This document shows, piece by piece, positions 5,828-10,647 of a stretch of 10,647 bases of DNA (within the stretch, counting starts at the first letter, position 1; every line of letters begins with the position of its first letter). Position numbers and translations under genes: made by a program. The notes below the pieces were generated by a model that had not been told where the DNA came from, made no database searches, and worked only from the letters and a program-made list of their open reading frames with translations. This stretch comes from Promethearchaeota archaeon (GTDB taxonomy: Archaea > Asgardarchaeota > Lokiarchaeia > Sigynarchaeales > SOKP01), in assembly GCA_019057775.1 (NCBI GenBank), contig JAHLWT010000130.1, forward strand, positions 1 through 10,647, read 5' to 3'.

Positions 5828-5893
5828 AAATATATATAATTTGTAATCAATACGGGTTTTTTTGTAATACAAATGAAAGAAAAAAGAACAGTT
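5828..5893 (+). repeat. Block Y, copy 2
   Basis: This is a diverged copy of 3141-3207, beginning 67 bases after block T. Here the small coding-like frame starts with ATG at 5873 (MKEKRTVIAISYKK) and stops after 14 codons. Similarity is lost just where a perfect 7-bp inverted repeat (5892-5910) begins. The exporter cassette that follows the first Y-X pair is missing here. Confidence 0.7.
5861..5873. promoter_or_regulatory. Perfect 13-bp palindrome TTTGTAATACAAA, candidate operator
   Basis: TTTGTA and TACAAA are exact mirror arms around a central A. The last base is the first base of the ATG at 5873. Two close relatives occur in the first block Y. Symmetry, repetition and placement next to a start suggest a repressor site; a GntR-like dimer is one possibility by operator shape (GT-N-AC core). 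No regulator is encoded beside it. Confidence 0.4.
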
Positions 5894-5910
5894 ATAGCAA
5901 TCAGCTATAA
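5892..5910. other. Perfect inverted repeat (7-bp stem, 5-base loop)
   Basis: TTATAGC (5892-5898) and GCTATAA (5904-5910) flank AATCA. It sits exactly where similarity between the two Y blocks ends, so it could mark a junction, a hairpin in RNA, or an insertion scar. Confidence 0.4.
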
Positions 5911-5956
5911 AAAATGAGTTGGAAACACTTTTAAAAGTTCAAGACTATACATCATT

Positions 5957-6151
5957 TCATTTTCCGTCCTGCGACAATTCTCTCATTATAAGGGAAGATA
6001 TAAATGATGATACGCTCTTAAACCGAATATCATCTGGAATTTCGTGATGTTTTACACGCACATACCTCTGTAACCATTCCTTAAGAGCGGGTGATAGAGA
6101 TATGCTCTGGATAGCTGTTTTTTTTCGTGATAGGTATTTCTGAGAAGTCAT
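5957..6151 (-). CDS. Ribbon-helix-helix-like DNA-binding domain protein, possibly truncated
   Basis: This is a 64-residue protein. The core (residues about 12-57) has a short basic strand followed by IQSISLSPALKEWLQRYV, a linker with HHEIPDDIRFKS, and the helix VSSFISSLIMREL. A strand with Ser-Leu-Ser-Pro, then an amphipathic helix, then Phe-Lys-Ser-(Val)-Ser-Ser-Phe and a second helix is the pattern of CopG/MetJ-type ribbon-helix-helix domains, in which the strand contacts DNA as a dimer. I recall similar domains at the start of longer proteins in Asgard archaea, so this one may be truncated after the domain. The ATG at 6151 is the first in frame; AT-rich TATA-like sequence lies upstream. 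A perfect inverted repeat at 6214-6229 could be its operator. Whether it regulates the exporter is unknown. Confidence 0.6.
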   Translation of the reverse strand: MTSQKYLSRKKTAIQSISLSPALKEWLQRYVRVKHHEIPDDIRFKSVSSFISSLIMRELSQDGK

Positions 6152-6187
6152 TTATTTAAAATATTTTTGATTTTTGGGAACTATTAA

Positions 6188-6568
6188 ATTAAGTTTAAAT
6201 ATGATTTAAATTTATTGCTCGTGAGCAATGAAATAGGAGAGATAAAAGGATTGGAAAACCTCACCACCTTAAAGAGTTCTAATTTTTAACGCTAACCGAA
6301 TCAACGCCTGTTTGTTGAATTCTTACCAAATTTGAATAGACTCATTGGTAAAGCGTCATTCCCTAATTCAAATTCGGAAAGTACAATTGACCTTCAAAAA
6401 CAGTCAGGTCAATGGCTAAAACAACACTTTTTCAGTGGAAGCGAAATTACTATTGGATGTGTAAAAAAATTGTGACACGGGGGTATTGGAGGAGTTAACT
6501 CAATTTATTGGTCAGTTAATAAAAATTGCTGGAGAATCTTAAGTAATATTGGATTTAATAAAGAGTAA
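6188..6568 (+). pseudogene. Broken leucine-rich-repeat gene remnant
   Basis: No intact gene lies in this 424-base gap, but one frame is open except for three stops (6287, 6293, 6473). Its first part reads NEIGEIKGLENLTTLKS (from 6227), an unmistakable leucine-rich repeat of the L..L.L..N.I.EIKGLENLT type common in Asgard archaeal proteins. Just after the first stop another frame reads NANRIN, as the next repeat should, so a frameshift is likely. From 6296 the frame gives 59 sense codons, including Ser-Gly-Gln-Trp-Leu-Lys-Gln. After 6473 two frames both look plausible; one contains Leu-Glu-Glu-Leu-Thr-Gln-Phe-Ile. I infer the 3' part of a dead LRR gene whose upstream repeats are gone. Confidence 0.5.
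6214..6229. promoter_or_regulatory. Perfect inverted repeat ATTGCTC-GT-GAGCAAT
   Basis: Seven-base arms flank a GT centre. The site is 63 bases upstream of the ribbon-helix-helix gene start at 6151. Ribbon-helix-helix proteins often bind short palindromes in their own promoters, so autoregulation is possible. The right arm resembles that of the repeat at 3124-3144 (TGAGCAAT against TGAGCGAAT). The same bases also fall inside the leucine-rich-repeat remnant. Confidence 0.4.
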
Positions 6569-6575
6569 GAGAGTA

Positions 6576-7475
6576 TTAACTGTATAAATTGGTCCTTCTC
6601 CCTAAAATTTCATCTATTACTCGTTTATTCGCTTGAAAAGGATTTTTTATCTTCTTTTTTAGAAGTTCTAAAGGGGATGTAAAGAAATGTTCTTTTTGTA
6701 TCAAAAGATTGTATGCTTGATACAAGAGGAATTCGAGATTGATAACATCTTCGTTGTTATAGGCTAATAACGTTTCGAGATATTCCTTTTTCTTGGTTTT
6801 TCTAAATCTATTCCACAAGAGCACTGCAGAATACCCATCCAAGTCTTCGAGTCCTCCACGTGAGATTCCAAACCTCTTCTCAATTTTTTTCAATCCTCCT
6901 TTTATCTTTAATTTCCTGAGTAAGAAGCATACATCAAAATGGATTTGATTAAAATTGATTCTCATTTCTTGTTTAATAAATGGAATATCGAATGCCTTGC
7001 CATAAAAAGTTGTTATTGCAGGAAATTGTGAAATAAAGGTGGGAAACTCATCTAAATTTTCTCCTCTGACGAAATCGTGAACATTTGTTCCATCATAGAC
7101 AGCGATTGTCGTGATATGACTATATCGAGGGCTTAAACCCGTCGTTTCAATATCAAGGTAGGCGATGCGGTCAATAAAGTTTGGAACCATCTTCCAATGC
7201 TGTGTTTTTGGTATGAGACTTGTTAATTGGGAAACATCGAGAATTTTTAATGCGTCTATAGCTGAATTGACGCCATTCCATAAAGAATACCATTTCTTTT
7301 TTGGAAACAATTCAGGACACTGCTTTTTTATCACGTCATTCCAACAGTTTATTCCAAATTCTTTGAGGGTTGTCTCTGTTTTTAAACCTATCCCTTTTAC
7401 AAATGTAAATGAGCTAAATAGCGGGCAATCCACTTCAGGGAGCATAACGCCATCTGTGATATTACTATCTTTCAT
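6576..7475 (-). CDS. Helix-hairpin-helix plus DEDDy 3'-5' exonuclease (YprB-like RNase H fold)
   Basis: The protein is a predicted metal-dependent nuclease; bacterial YprB-like proteins share this RNase_H_2 (PF13482) fold. With residues counted from an upstream TTG at 7520, a helix-hairpin-helix-like segment (VKGIGLKTETTLKEFGI) lies at 41-57, suggesting DNA or RNA backbone binding. The exonuclease domain runs from about 118 to 275: motif I is LDIETTGL (Asp123, Glu125), motif II YGKAFDIPF (Asp178), then HFD (Asp196), and motif III YNNEDV (Tyr254, Asp258), the Tyr-X3-Asp of the DEDDy class. All catalytic residues are present. I chose the ATG at 7475 (299 residues); the TTG at 7520 would add 15 residues and is possible because the TATA box at 7541-7550 predicts a start near 7520. 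Substrate unknown; repair or RNA processing are both open. Confidence 0.85.
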   Translation of the reverse strand: MKDSNITDGVMLPEVDCPLFSSFTFVKGIGLKTETTLKEFGINCWNDVIKKQCPELFPKKKWYSLWNGVNSAIDALKILDVSQLTSLIPKTQHWKMVPNFIDRIAYLDIETTGLSPRYSHITTIAVYDGTNVHDFVRGENLDEFPTFISQFPAITTFYGKAFDIPFIKQEMRINFNQIHFDVCFLLRKLKIKGGLKKIEKRFGISRGGLEDLDGYSAVLLWNRFRKTKKKEYLETLLAYNNEDVINLEFLLYQAYNLLIQKEHFFTSPLELLKKKIKNPFQANKRVIDEILGRRTNLYS

Positions 7476-7540
7476 ATTATTAGCTTGAGATTCAATTTTT
7501 GCTAGTTCCGTAACAAACAAGTTTAATTTATGTAGGTACC

Positions 7541-7550
7541 CTATATAATT
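7541..7550 (-). promoter_or_regulatory. TATA box for the exonuclease gene
   Basis: The minus strand reads AATTATATAG, preceded by A-rich sequence. Transcription would begin near 7520, which means either a leaderless TTG start at 7520 or a 45-base leader before the ATG at 7475. Confidence 0.5.
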
Positions 7551-7618
7551 TTTAACATTTTATTCCAGATGAATTTTATAACTTTTTTCTTTAAAAGTCT
7601 GAGCAATATAAAATTGTA

Positions 7619-7759
7619 ATGATAGTAGAAAATAATATAACTTTCATTCAGTCAATAGATCAATGTCAAATATGCAACCGAAGAGGTAAAACGGAGATTT
7701 ATAGGGAAGATTTAGAAGAATTTGAAGAAGTCATATGTTTATGCCAAGGAACGAATTAA
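7619..7759 (+). CDS. 46-residue zinc-ribbon-like protein
   Basis: This small frame starts at an ATG at 7619 and ends at TAA 7757. Residues 16-19 are CQIC, and the C terminus has CLC (residues 41-43) followed by QGTN; the order Cys-X2-Cys, about 21 residues of charged sequence, Cys-X-Cys fits a compact metal-binding ribbon. Between the pairs is REDLEEFEEVI, a strongly acidic strand or helix. The four Cys residues in so short an AT-rich frame are unlikely by chance. TATA-like TTTAAAAG lies about 25 bases upstream. It is divergent from the exonuclease gene and about 90 bases before the protease. A role in nucleic-acid or protein binding is typical for such ribbons but is not shown. The spacing Cys-X-Cys at the second knuckle is less usual than Cys-X2-Cys. 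Confidence 0.55.
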   Translation: MIVENNITFIQSIDQCQICNRRGKTEIYREDLEEFEEVICLCQGTN

Positions 7760-7842
7760 TTTATGTCATGGATGATCTCAATTTCAAAAGTAAAGGTTAA
7801 AAAGAATCATATCATCTGGGTTATTAATACAATTTAATCCTA

Positions 7843-7849
7843 GGGTGGG
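7843..7849 (+). promoter_or_regulatory. G-rich ribosome binding site of the protease gene
   Basis: GGGTGGG stands out in AT-rich surroundings and ends two bases before the ATG at 7852. It resembles part of GGAGGTG, complementary to the archaeal 16S rRNA tail, and supports this start, although the spacing is short. Confidence 0.45.
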
Positions 7850-7851
7850 TT

Positions 7852-9696
7852 ATGAAAAGAGTTATCAGTCTATTATTTTTTTCTACTTTCATATTTGTGA
7901 ATATCATATGTTTTTTAGCATTTTTACCTCAAGCATCTTCAACTATAGAAATAAAAAATGAAATAAATGAACCACCTATTTTATATAATAAAACAGTTTT
8001 CCTCCCTGAAATTGAATGGCGACCTATTGAAGACTCATTTAACTATTCTATTTCTAAAAAAGAATCAACTCTCATTACTAATGATACTAGTATAATCGAG
8101 TATGATCTAACACATAAAATTGAGACGATTACTATACGAAAAAGTCTGGAAAATAATAAAGAAGAAATAGATAGTGGTATAGTTTCGGGGGAAAAAGGAT
8201 CAATTGATAAAGTAAGCACCTTTAAAGAACTACATTCATCAACAATATTTCCTCCTGATGATAGGCAAAGGATTACAAATACCGATGAGTATCCTTGGAG
8301 TTCTATATGTAAATTGTATATTACTGCTGATGATGATACTAAATGGGTTGGTTCTGGGGCGATAATTGACGAATTTCATATATTAACTTGTGGGCATAAT
8401 GTTTATTTACACGATAATGGAGGGTGGGCTTCTAGAGTCGAAGTAGTTCCGGGGATGGATGGTAATTATGAACCCTTTGGAAGTGCTATGGTCACTAATA
8501 TGCGTTCTTATACAGGCTGGACTCAAGATGAGATGGAAGAACATGATTGGGCAGTTTTAACAATTGACACCAATATGGGGGATTATACAGGATGGCTAGG
8601 TCGTCAATGGGAAAGCCCTTCCCATTCCATTTACACCGGAATGTTGCATACCGCAGGATATCCTGGTGATTTAGATAATGGAGAGAGGATGTATAATACA
8701 TCGGATTATGGAGATTCTGCTGACGAATATAACCATTGGTATTGGTTGGATGCAGCTCCAGGGCAGAGCGGTAGTCCAGTATGGACGTATGATGGTACTA
8801 ATAGATATATCGTAAGCATTCATGCCTATTCATATGAAGATGAGGCATACCCTAATTTTGGAACGCGATTAAATAAAGATAAATTTGACCAAATCTCTTT
8901 ATGGTTAAATGAAGACTCATCAAATCCTTTACCAGATCTAAGAGATAGAGGATTTAATTATTCGAGTTTTAGTCCAAATCAAATTTCATTTCATTCTTCT
9001 ACACTCGATATATATAATAATATTGAAAATATCGGACTTACTTCAGTCGGGGCTTTCGAAGTGTCTTTTTATCTATCAATAGATTCTACTGTTGGTACCG
9101 ATGATTATCTATTAGGAACAGATATTATTTCTTCTTTAGGTGTTAATAGTTATATTGAATCAACATGGTCAGGCTCGCTTCCCGCATCTATTTCGGATGG
9201 TGTTTATTATGTTGGGTGGATAATTGATCCTAGTAATAGTATTGATGAATTTAATGAGAATAATAATAAACAAATTATTGAATCTGAAATGCTGCAAATT
9301 GATAGGACAGCACCTTCAAGTTTAATATTATATACACCTAAGAGCGGAACTAATAAAATTGACAAGAATACTAGATTCTCATTAAGTGTTCAAGATACTC
9401 TAGGTGGATCAGGTGTAAATACAACTTACTATCGAATAGATAATGGTAATATAAAAGAATATATTGATGAATTTACATTGGAGCAGTATGATTTCGGGAA
9501 GCATAAAATATATTATTATAGCGTCGATAATCTACAAAATATCGAAGAGATTAATATAGAGGTTGTAATTAAAATAGATCTTAGTAATTCTGATTTAACA
9601 CTTCGTATAGGAGCGGTTATGGGAGTTGCGGTATTGGAGGTCGCAGTTTACTTGATTGTTGTAAAGATATATCTAAGAATAAGAAAAGTAACATAA
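7852..9696 (+). CDS. Secreted, membrane-anchored trypsin-like serine protease with CARDB domain
   Basis: This 614-residue protein is a predicted surface protease. A signal peptide occupies residues 1-30 (Lys-Arg, hydrophobic core, Ala-Ser-Ser end). A 100-residue spacer follows. The trypsin/V8-like domain spans about 140-350, with the triad His182 (LTCGHNVY), Asp232 (EHDWAVL) and Ser306 (PGQSGSPVW). The pattern Gly-X-Ser-Gly-Ser-Pro and SGAIID before the His resemble the V8/glutamyl endopeptidase group. A CARDB domain, an adhesion-like beta-sandwich, covers about 360-480 (VGWIIDPSNSIDEFNENNN is its usual end). An Ig-like domain with SGVNTTYYRIDNG covers about 487-576. A helix at about 583-606 anchors it, leaving a short basic tail. 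The last codons may be frameshifted: adding one A at 9684-9687 would extend it by about 30 residues to 9776. Archaeal proteases of this plan are thought to act at the cell surface; the target is unknown. Confidence 0.9.
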   Translation: MKRVISLLFFSTFIFVNIICFLAFLPQASSTIEIKNEINEPPILYNKTVFLPEIEWRPIEDSFNYSISKKESTLITNDTSIIEYDLTHKIETITIRKSLENNKEEIDSGIVSGEKGSIDKVSTFKELHSSTIFPPDDRQRITNTDEYPWSSICKLYITADDDTKWVGSGAIIDEFHILTCGHNVYLHDNGGWASRVEVVPGMDGNYEPFGSAMVTNMRSYTGWTQDEMEEHDWAVLTIDTNMGDYTGWLGRQWESPSHSIYTGMLHTAGYPGDLDNGERMYNTSDYGDSADEYNHWYWLDAAPGQSGSPVWTYDGTNRYIVSIHAYSYEDEAYPNFGTRLNKDKFDQISLWLNEDSSNPLPDLRDRGFNYSSFSPNQISFHSSTLDIYNNIENIGLTSVGAFEVSFYLSIDSTVGTDDYLLGTDIISSLGVNSYIESTWSGSLPASISDGVYYVGWIIDPSNSIDEFNENNNKQIIESEMLQIDRTAPSSLILYTPKSGTNKIDKNTRFSLSVQDTLGGSGVNTTYYRIDNGNIKEYIDEFTLEQYDFGKHKIYYYSVDNLQNIEEINIEVVIKIDLSNSDLTLRIGAVMGVAVLEVAVYLIVVKIYLRIRKVT

Positions 9697-10127
9697 ATAA
9701 TAGAAATCCTGGTGTTGCTGAATATTTTAAGGAAATAAATTTAAAATTAAAAAAAGAAGGGTATAAATTATTCTAATTAATCAAAAAAAAGTAGAAAAAT
9801 TTCTACGTAATATAGCAATTAATGAGTTTAAGGCTAAAAAACCTCAGAGCGTCAAACTTCTAAGGTTAAAACCGACTCAAATATTATCTAAAGGAAGTGT
9901 ACTTAAAATATTGAGCGTAAGTCAATCATTAAATTTTTGTCTTTTGGTAGTGTAAGTAATTACACTCTGATTTCACCCTCCTACCCCTATTTTAGTTCGA
10001 CACTTGTTTGTGTCTCGTAGAGTAGGGACCACACTTTAATTTAAGAATTTTTAAGAGAATTATGGACTTATTATTGAAATTGGTGAAGATTATTATAGAA
10101 GACTAAAATTACAGAATTACAGCATGG
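9697..10127. other. Intergenic stretch with gene scraps and hairpins, no intact gene
   Basis: No gene with a normal start is seen. Bases 9687-9776 read, in another frame, like a lost C-terminal tail of the protease. Bases 9767-9955 hold 62 sense codons with no ATG, basic and protein-like (KVEKFLRNIAINEFKAKK), perhaps a fragment. Bases 10055-10147 hold 30 codons containing LIIEIGEDYYRRLK, again without a start of their own. Hairpins occur at 9791-9806 (GTAGAAA/TTTCTAC, with eight A before it, so a T run on the minus strand) and 9949-9966 (AGTGTAA/TTACACT). Bases 9974-10033 are much richer in G and C than their surroundings and can fold. Confidence 0.4.
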
Positions 10128-10215
10128 ATGAATTTGTATGTATTTAATAAACTTAATAAAATTGAGATATATTATCTTTTATTGTACAGAAAATCGGTGA
10201 ATAACAGAACTTATG
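10128..10215 (+). repeat. Block X, copy 2
   Basis: This is the ungapped partner of 3265-3352, with 8 transition differences. It ends at the ATG equivalent to the ATPase start, but no ATPase follows: that ATG opens only nine codons. The TATA-like box and AAAGGA that precede copy 1 are not present here. Confidence 0.9.
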
Positions 10216-10229
10216 CTATATTTAAATAA
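10128..10229 (+). CDS. 33-residue paralogue of the ORF before the ATPase
   Basis: The frame runs MNLYVFNKLNKIEIYYLLLY and on to a TAA at 10227. It parallels the ORF at 3265-3363 for 31 residues, with changes Thr to Ile, His to Tyr, Phe to Leu and two Lys to Arg, then diverges at the end. Three of the eight base changes are at third codon positions, so selection on the peptide is not proved. With no visible ribosome binding site and no downstream ATPase, this copy may be a dead remnant. Confidence 0.25.
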   Translation: MNLYVFNKLNKIEIYYLLLYRKSVNNRTYAIFK

Positions 10230-10252
10230 GAACACTGATTAAAGATATAGAA

Positions 10253-10387
10253 ATGAAAACAACATCCTTAAGCAAAAACAAAATCCCGGCATATTTTAAA
10301 TATTTCCACTGGATTTCAAAAATTGGAGATTTAAAAAATCTTAGAACTCTTAATTTGGGTAAAAATAAGCTAGAAATTCATAGTTAA
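10253..10387 (+). pseudogene. Leucine-rich-repeat gene fragment (44 codons)
   Basis: An ATG at 10253 opens 44 codons ending at TAA 10385. Residues about 22-41 read SKIGDLKNLRTLNLGKNKLE, a clear leucine-rich repeat (L..L.L..N.L). The part before it is a less regular repeat. One or two repeats cannot fold alone, so this is likely the remnant of a longer LRR protein, as at 6188-6568. The repeat type differs from that remnant (L.KNKL against I.EIKGLENL), so the two need not come from one gene. Its last 38 bases overlap the minus-strand remnant that ends at 10350. Confidence 0.5.
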
Positions 10388-10647
10388 TTAACGTTTGAAA
10401 ACTAGTAATTTCATAAAAAATATATCCTTCTGAATTCTTAACCACATTTTTATCTATTAATCCTTCAATACCGTACGTCACTTCAACAGAATAAGGTCAT
10501 AAACGGGAAGGATCAAGAAAAAATGAAAATCCATTACGTTTGGGAGAACTGGAAGTTTCAATTTAGATTGGATTTGAGAAGAAAAGTTAACCTTCTTTTT
10601 CTATAGAAGCTGAAACCAATTAATCCTAAAATCGCGCCTGAGCAAAT
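10350..10647 (-). pseudogene. 3' part of a broken membrane-protein gene entering from the right
   Basis: From the right edge one minus-strand frame reads CSGAILGLIGFSFYRKRR, a membrane helix with a basic stop-transfer tail, and ends at TGA 10558. A second frame, beginning around 10577, then reads through Pro-Lys-Arg-Asn-Gly-Phe-Ser-Phe-Phe-Leu-Asp-Pro-Ser-Arg-Leu to a TGA at 10497 and, in the same frame, PYSVEVTYGIEGLIDKNVV and on to TAA 10350. The long protein-like stretch after the TGA suggests that a Trp codon (TGG) became TGA. I infer one gene, a helix followed by a cytoplasmic domain, broken by a frameshift near 10570 and a nonsense change. The family is unknown and most of the gene lies outside the window. 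Confidence 0.45.

Noticed and set aside
5665..5850. 61-codon minus-strand frame across the end of the exporter-associated gene
   Set aside because: It overlaps the gene end and the T and Y repeats, has a composition like translated AT-rich non-coding DNA, and lacks a promoter.
5904..6051. Plus-strand frame reading NELETLLKVQDYTSF and onward after block Y copy 2
   Set aside because: It looks protein-like, but most of it is antisense to the ribbon-helix-helix gene, whose pattern is much stronger, and it has no start codon.
7165..7488. 107-codon plus-strand frame inside the exonuclease gene
   Set aside because: It is antisense to the domain with intact catalytic motifs; its openness follows from the codon use of the real gene.
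8495..8701. 68-codon minus-strand frame inside the protease
   Set aside because: It is antisense to the protease catalytic domain, with no supporting signals.
9783..9806. Intrinsic terminator on the minus strand (hairpin followed by eight T)
   Set aside because: The loop would be only two bases and no intact minus-strand gene lies close to its right; it is mentioned only as a hairpin in the intergenic entry.
9974..10033. tRNA gene, because of a GTTCGA string and GC-rich stems
   Set aside because: No 7-bp acceptor stem, anticodon arm or T-arm pairing could be built on either strand.
10497..10499. TGA read as selenocysteine or a recoded amino acid
   Set aside because: A frameshift in the same gene and the surrounding decay make a nonsense mutation more likely; no recoding element was seen.
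1..10647. Insertion sequence or transposase explaining the rearrangements
   Set aside because: I found no transposase motif and no terminal inverted repeats with target duplications around the 4.2-kb segment; the broken frames do not show a DDE or serine-recombinase pattern.

Overview
The window is AT-rich and looks archaeal. Two minus-strand genes have TATA boxes (positions 3101-3110 and 7541-7550) placed about 25 bases before a plausible transcription start, several frames can only start at TTG, and Shine-Dalgarno-like sites are sparse. The gene content (short membrane-anchored secreted proteins, a trypsin-like protease with a CARDB domain and a C-terminal membrane anchor, many ribbon-helix-helix and leucine-rich-repeat remnants) fits an Asgard archaeon of the Lokiarchaeia type. 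That assignment is inference; no marker gene is present to prove it.

Layout. Positions 1-55 are the tail and 3' flank of a gene that repeats exactly at 5707-5761. Then come a two-helix membrane protein (168-812), two short head-to-head frames without ATG starts (895-1218 minus, 1255-1512 plus), a terminator-like hairpin, and about 800 bases of decayed coding sequence (1574-2349). A minus-strand protein anchored at both ends (2395-3078) follows. The central module is a plus-strand ABC exporter cassette: a 32-codon ORF (3265-3363), the ATPase (3350-4306), an ABC-2-type permease (4290-5087) and a membrane-anchored extracytoplasmic protein (5139-5720). The first three overlap one another; the fourth follows after 51 bases. 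Downstream are a ribbon-helix-helix fragment (5957-6151 minus), a broken leucine-rich-repeat gene (6188-6568), a helix-hairpin-helix plus DEDDy exonuclease (6576-7475 minus), a 46-residue zinc-ribbon protein (7619-7759) and a secreted serine protease (7852-9696). The last 950 bases hold only short frames and broken genes.

The main structural observation is that the ABC cassette is framed by repeats. Block Y (3141-3207) and block X (3265-3352) lie just before the ATPase, and block T (5707-5761) lies at the end of the cassette. T also occurs at 1-55, Y recurs at 5828-5893, and X recurs at 10128-10215. The simplest reading is that the cassette was once one of several tandem paralogous units, and that the approximately 4.2 kb between the second Y and the second X was inserted or rearranged later. 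The X repeat carries the 32/33-codon ORF whose end overlaps the ATPase start, which makes it a candidate microprotein or translational-coupling leader.

How the genes may work together: the ATPase and permease should form one exporter, and the third protein, with a large outer domain, is a likely partner at the cell surface. Palindromes of the form TTTGTAATACAAA in block Y could be the operator of a local repressor that is not in this window. The exonuclease, zinc-ribbon protein and protease show no obvious link to the exporter.
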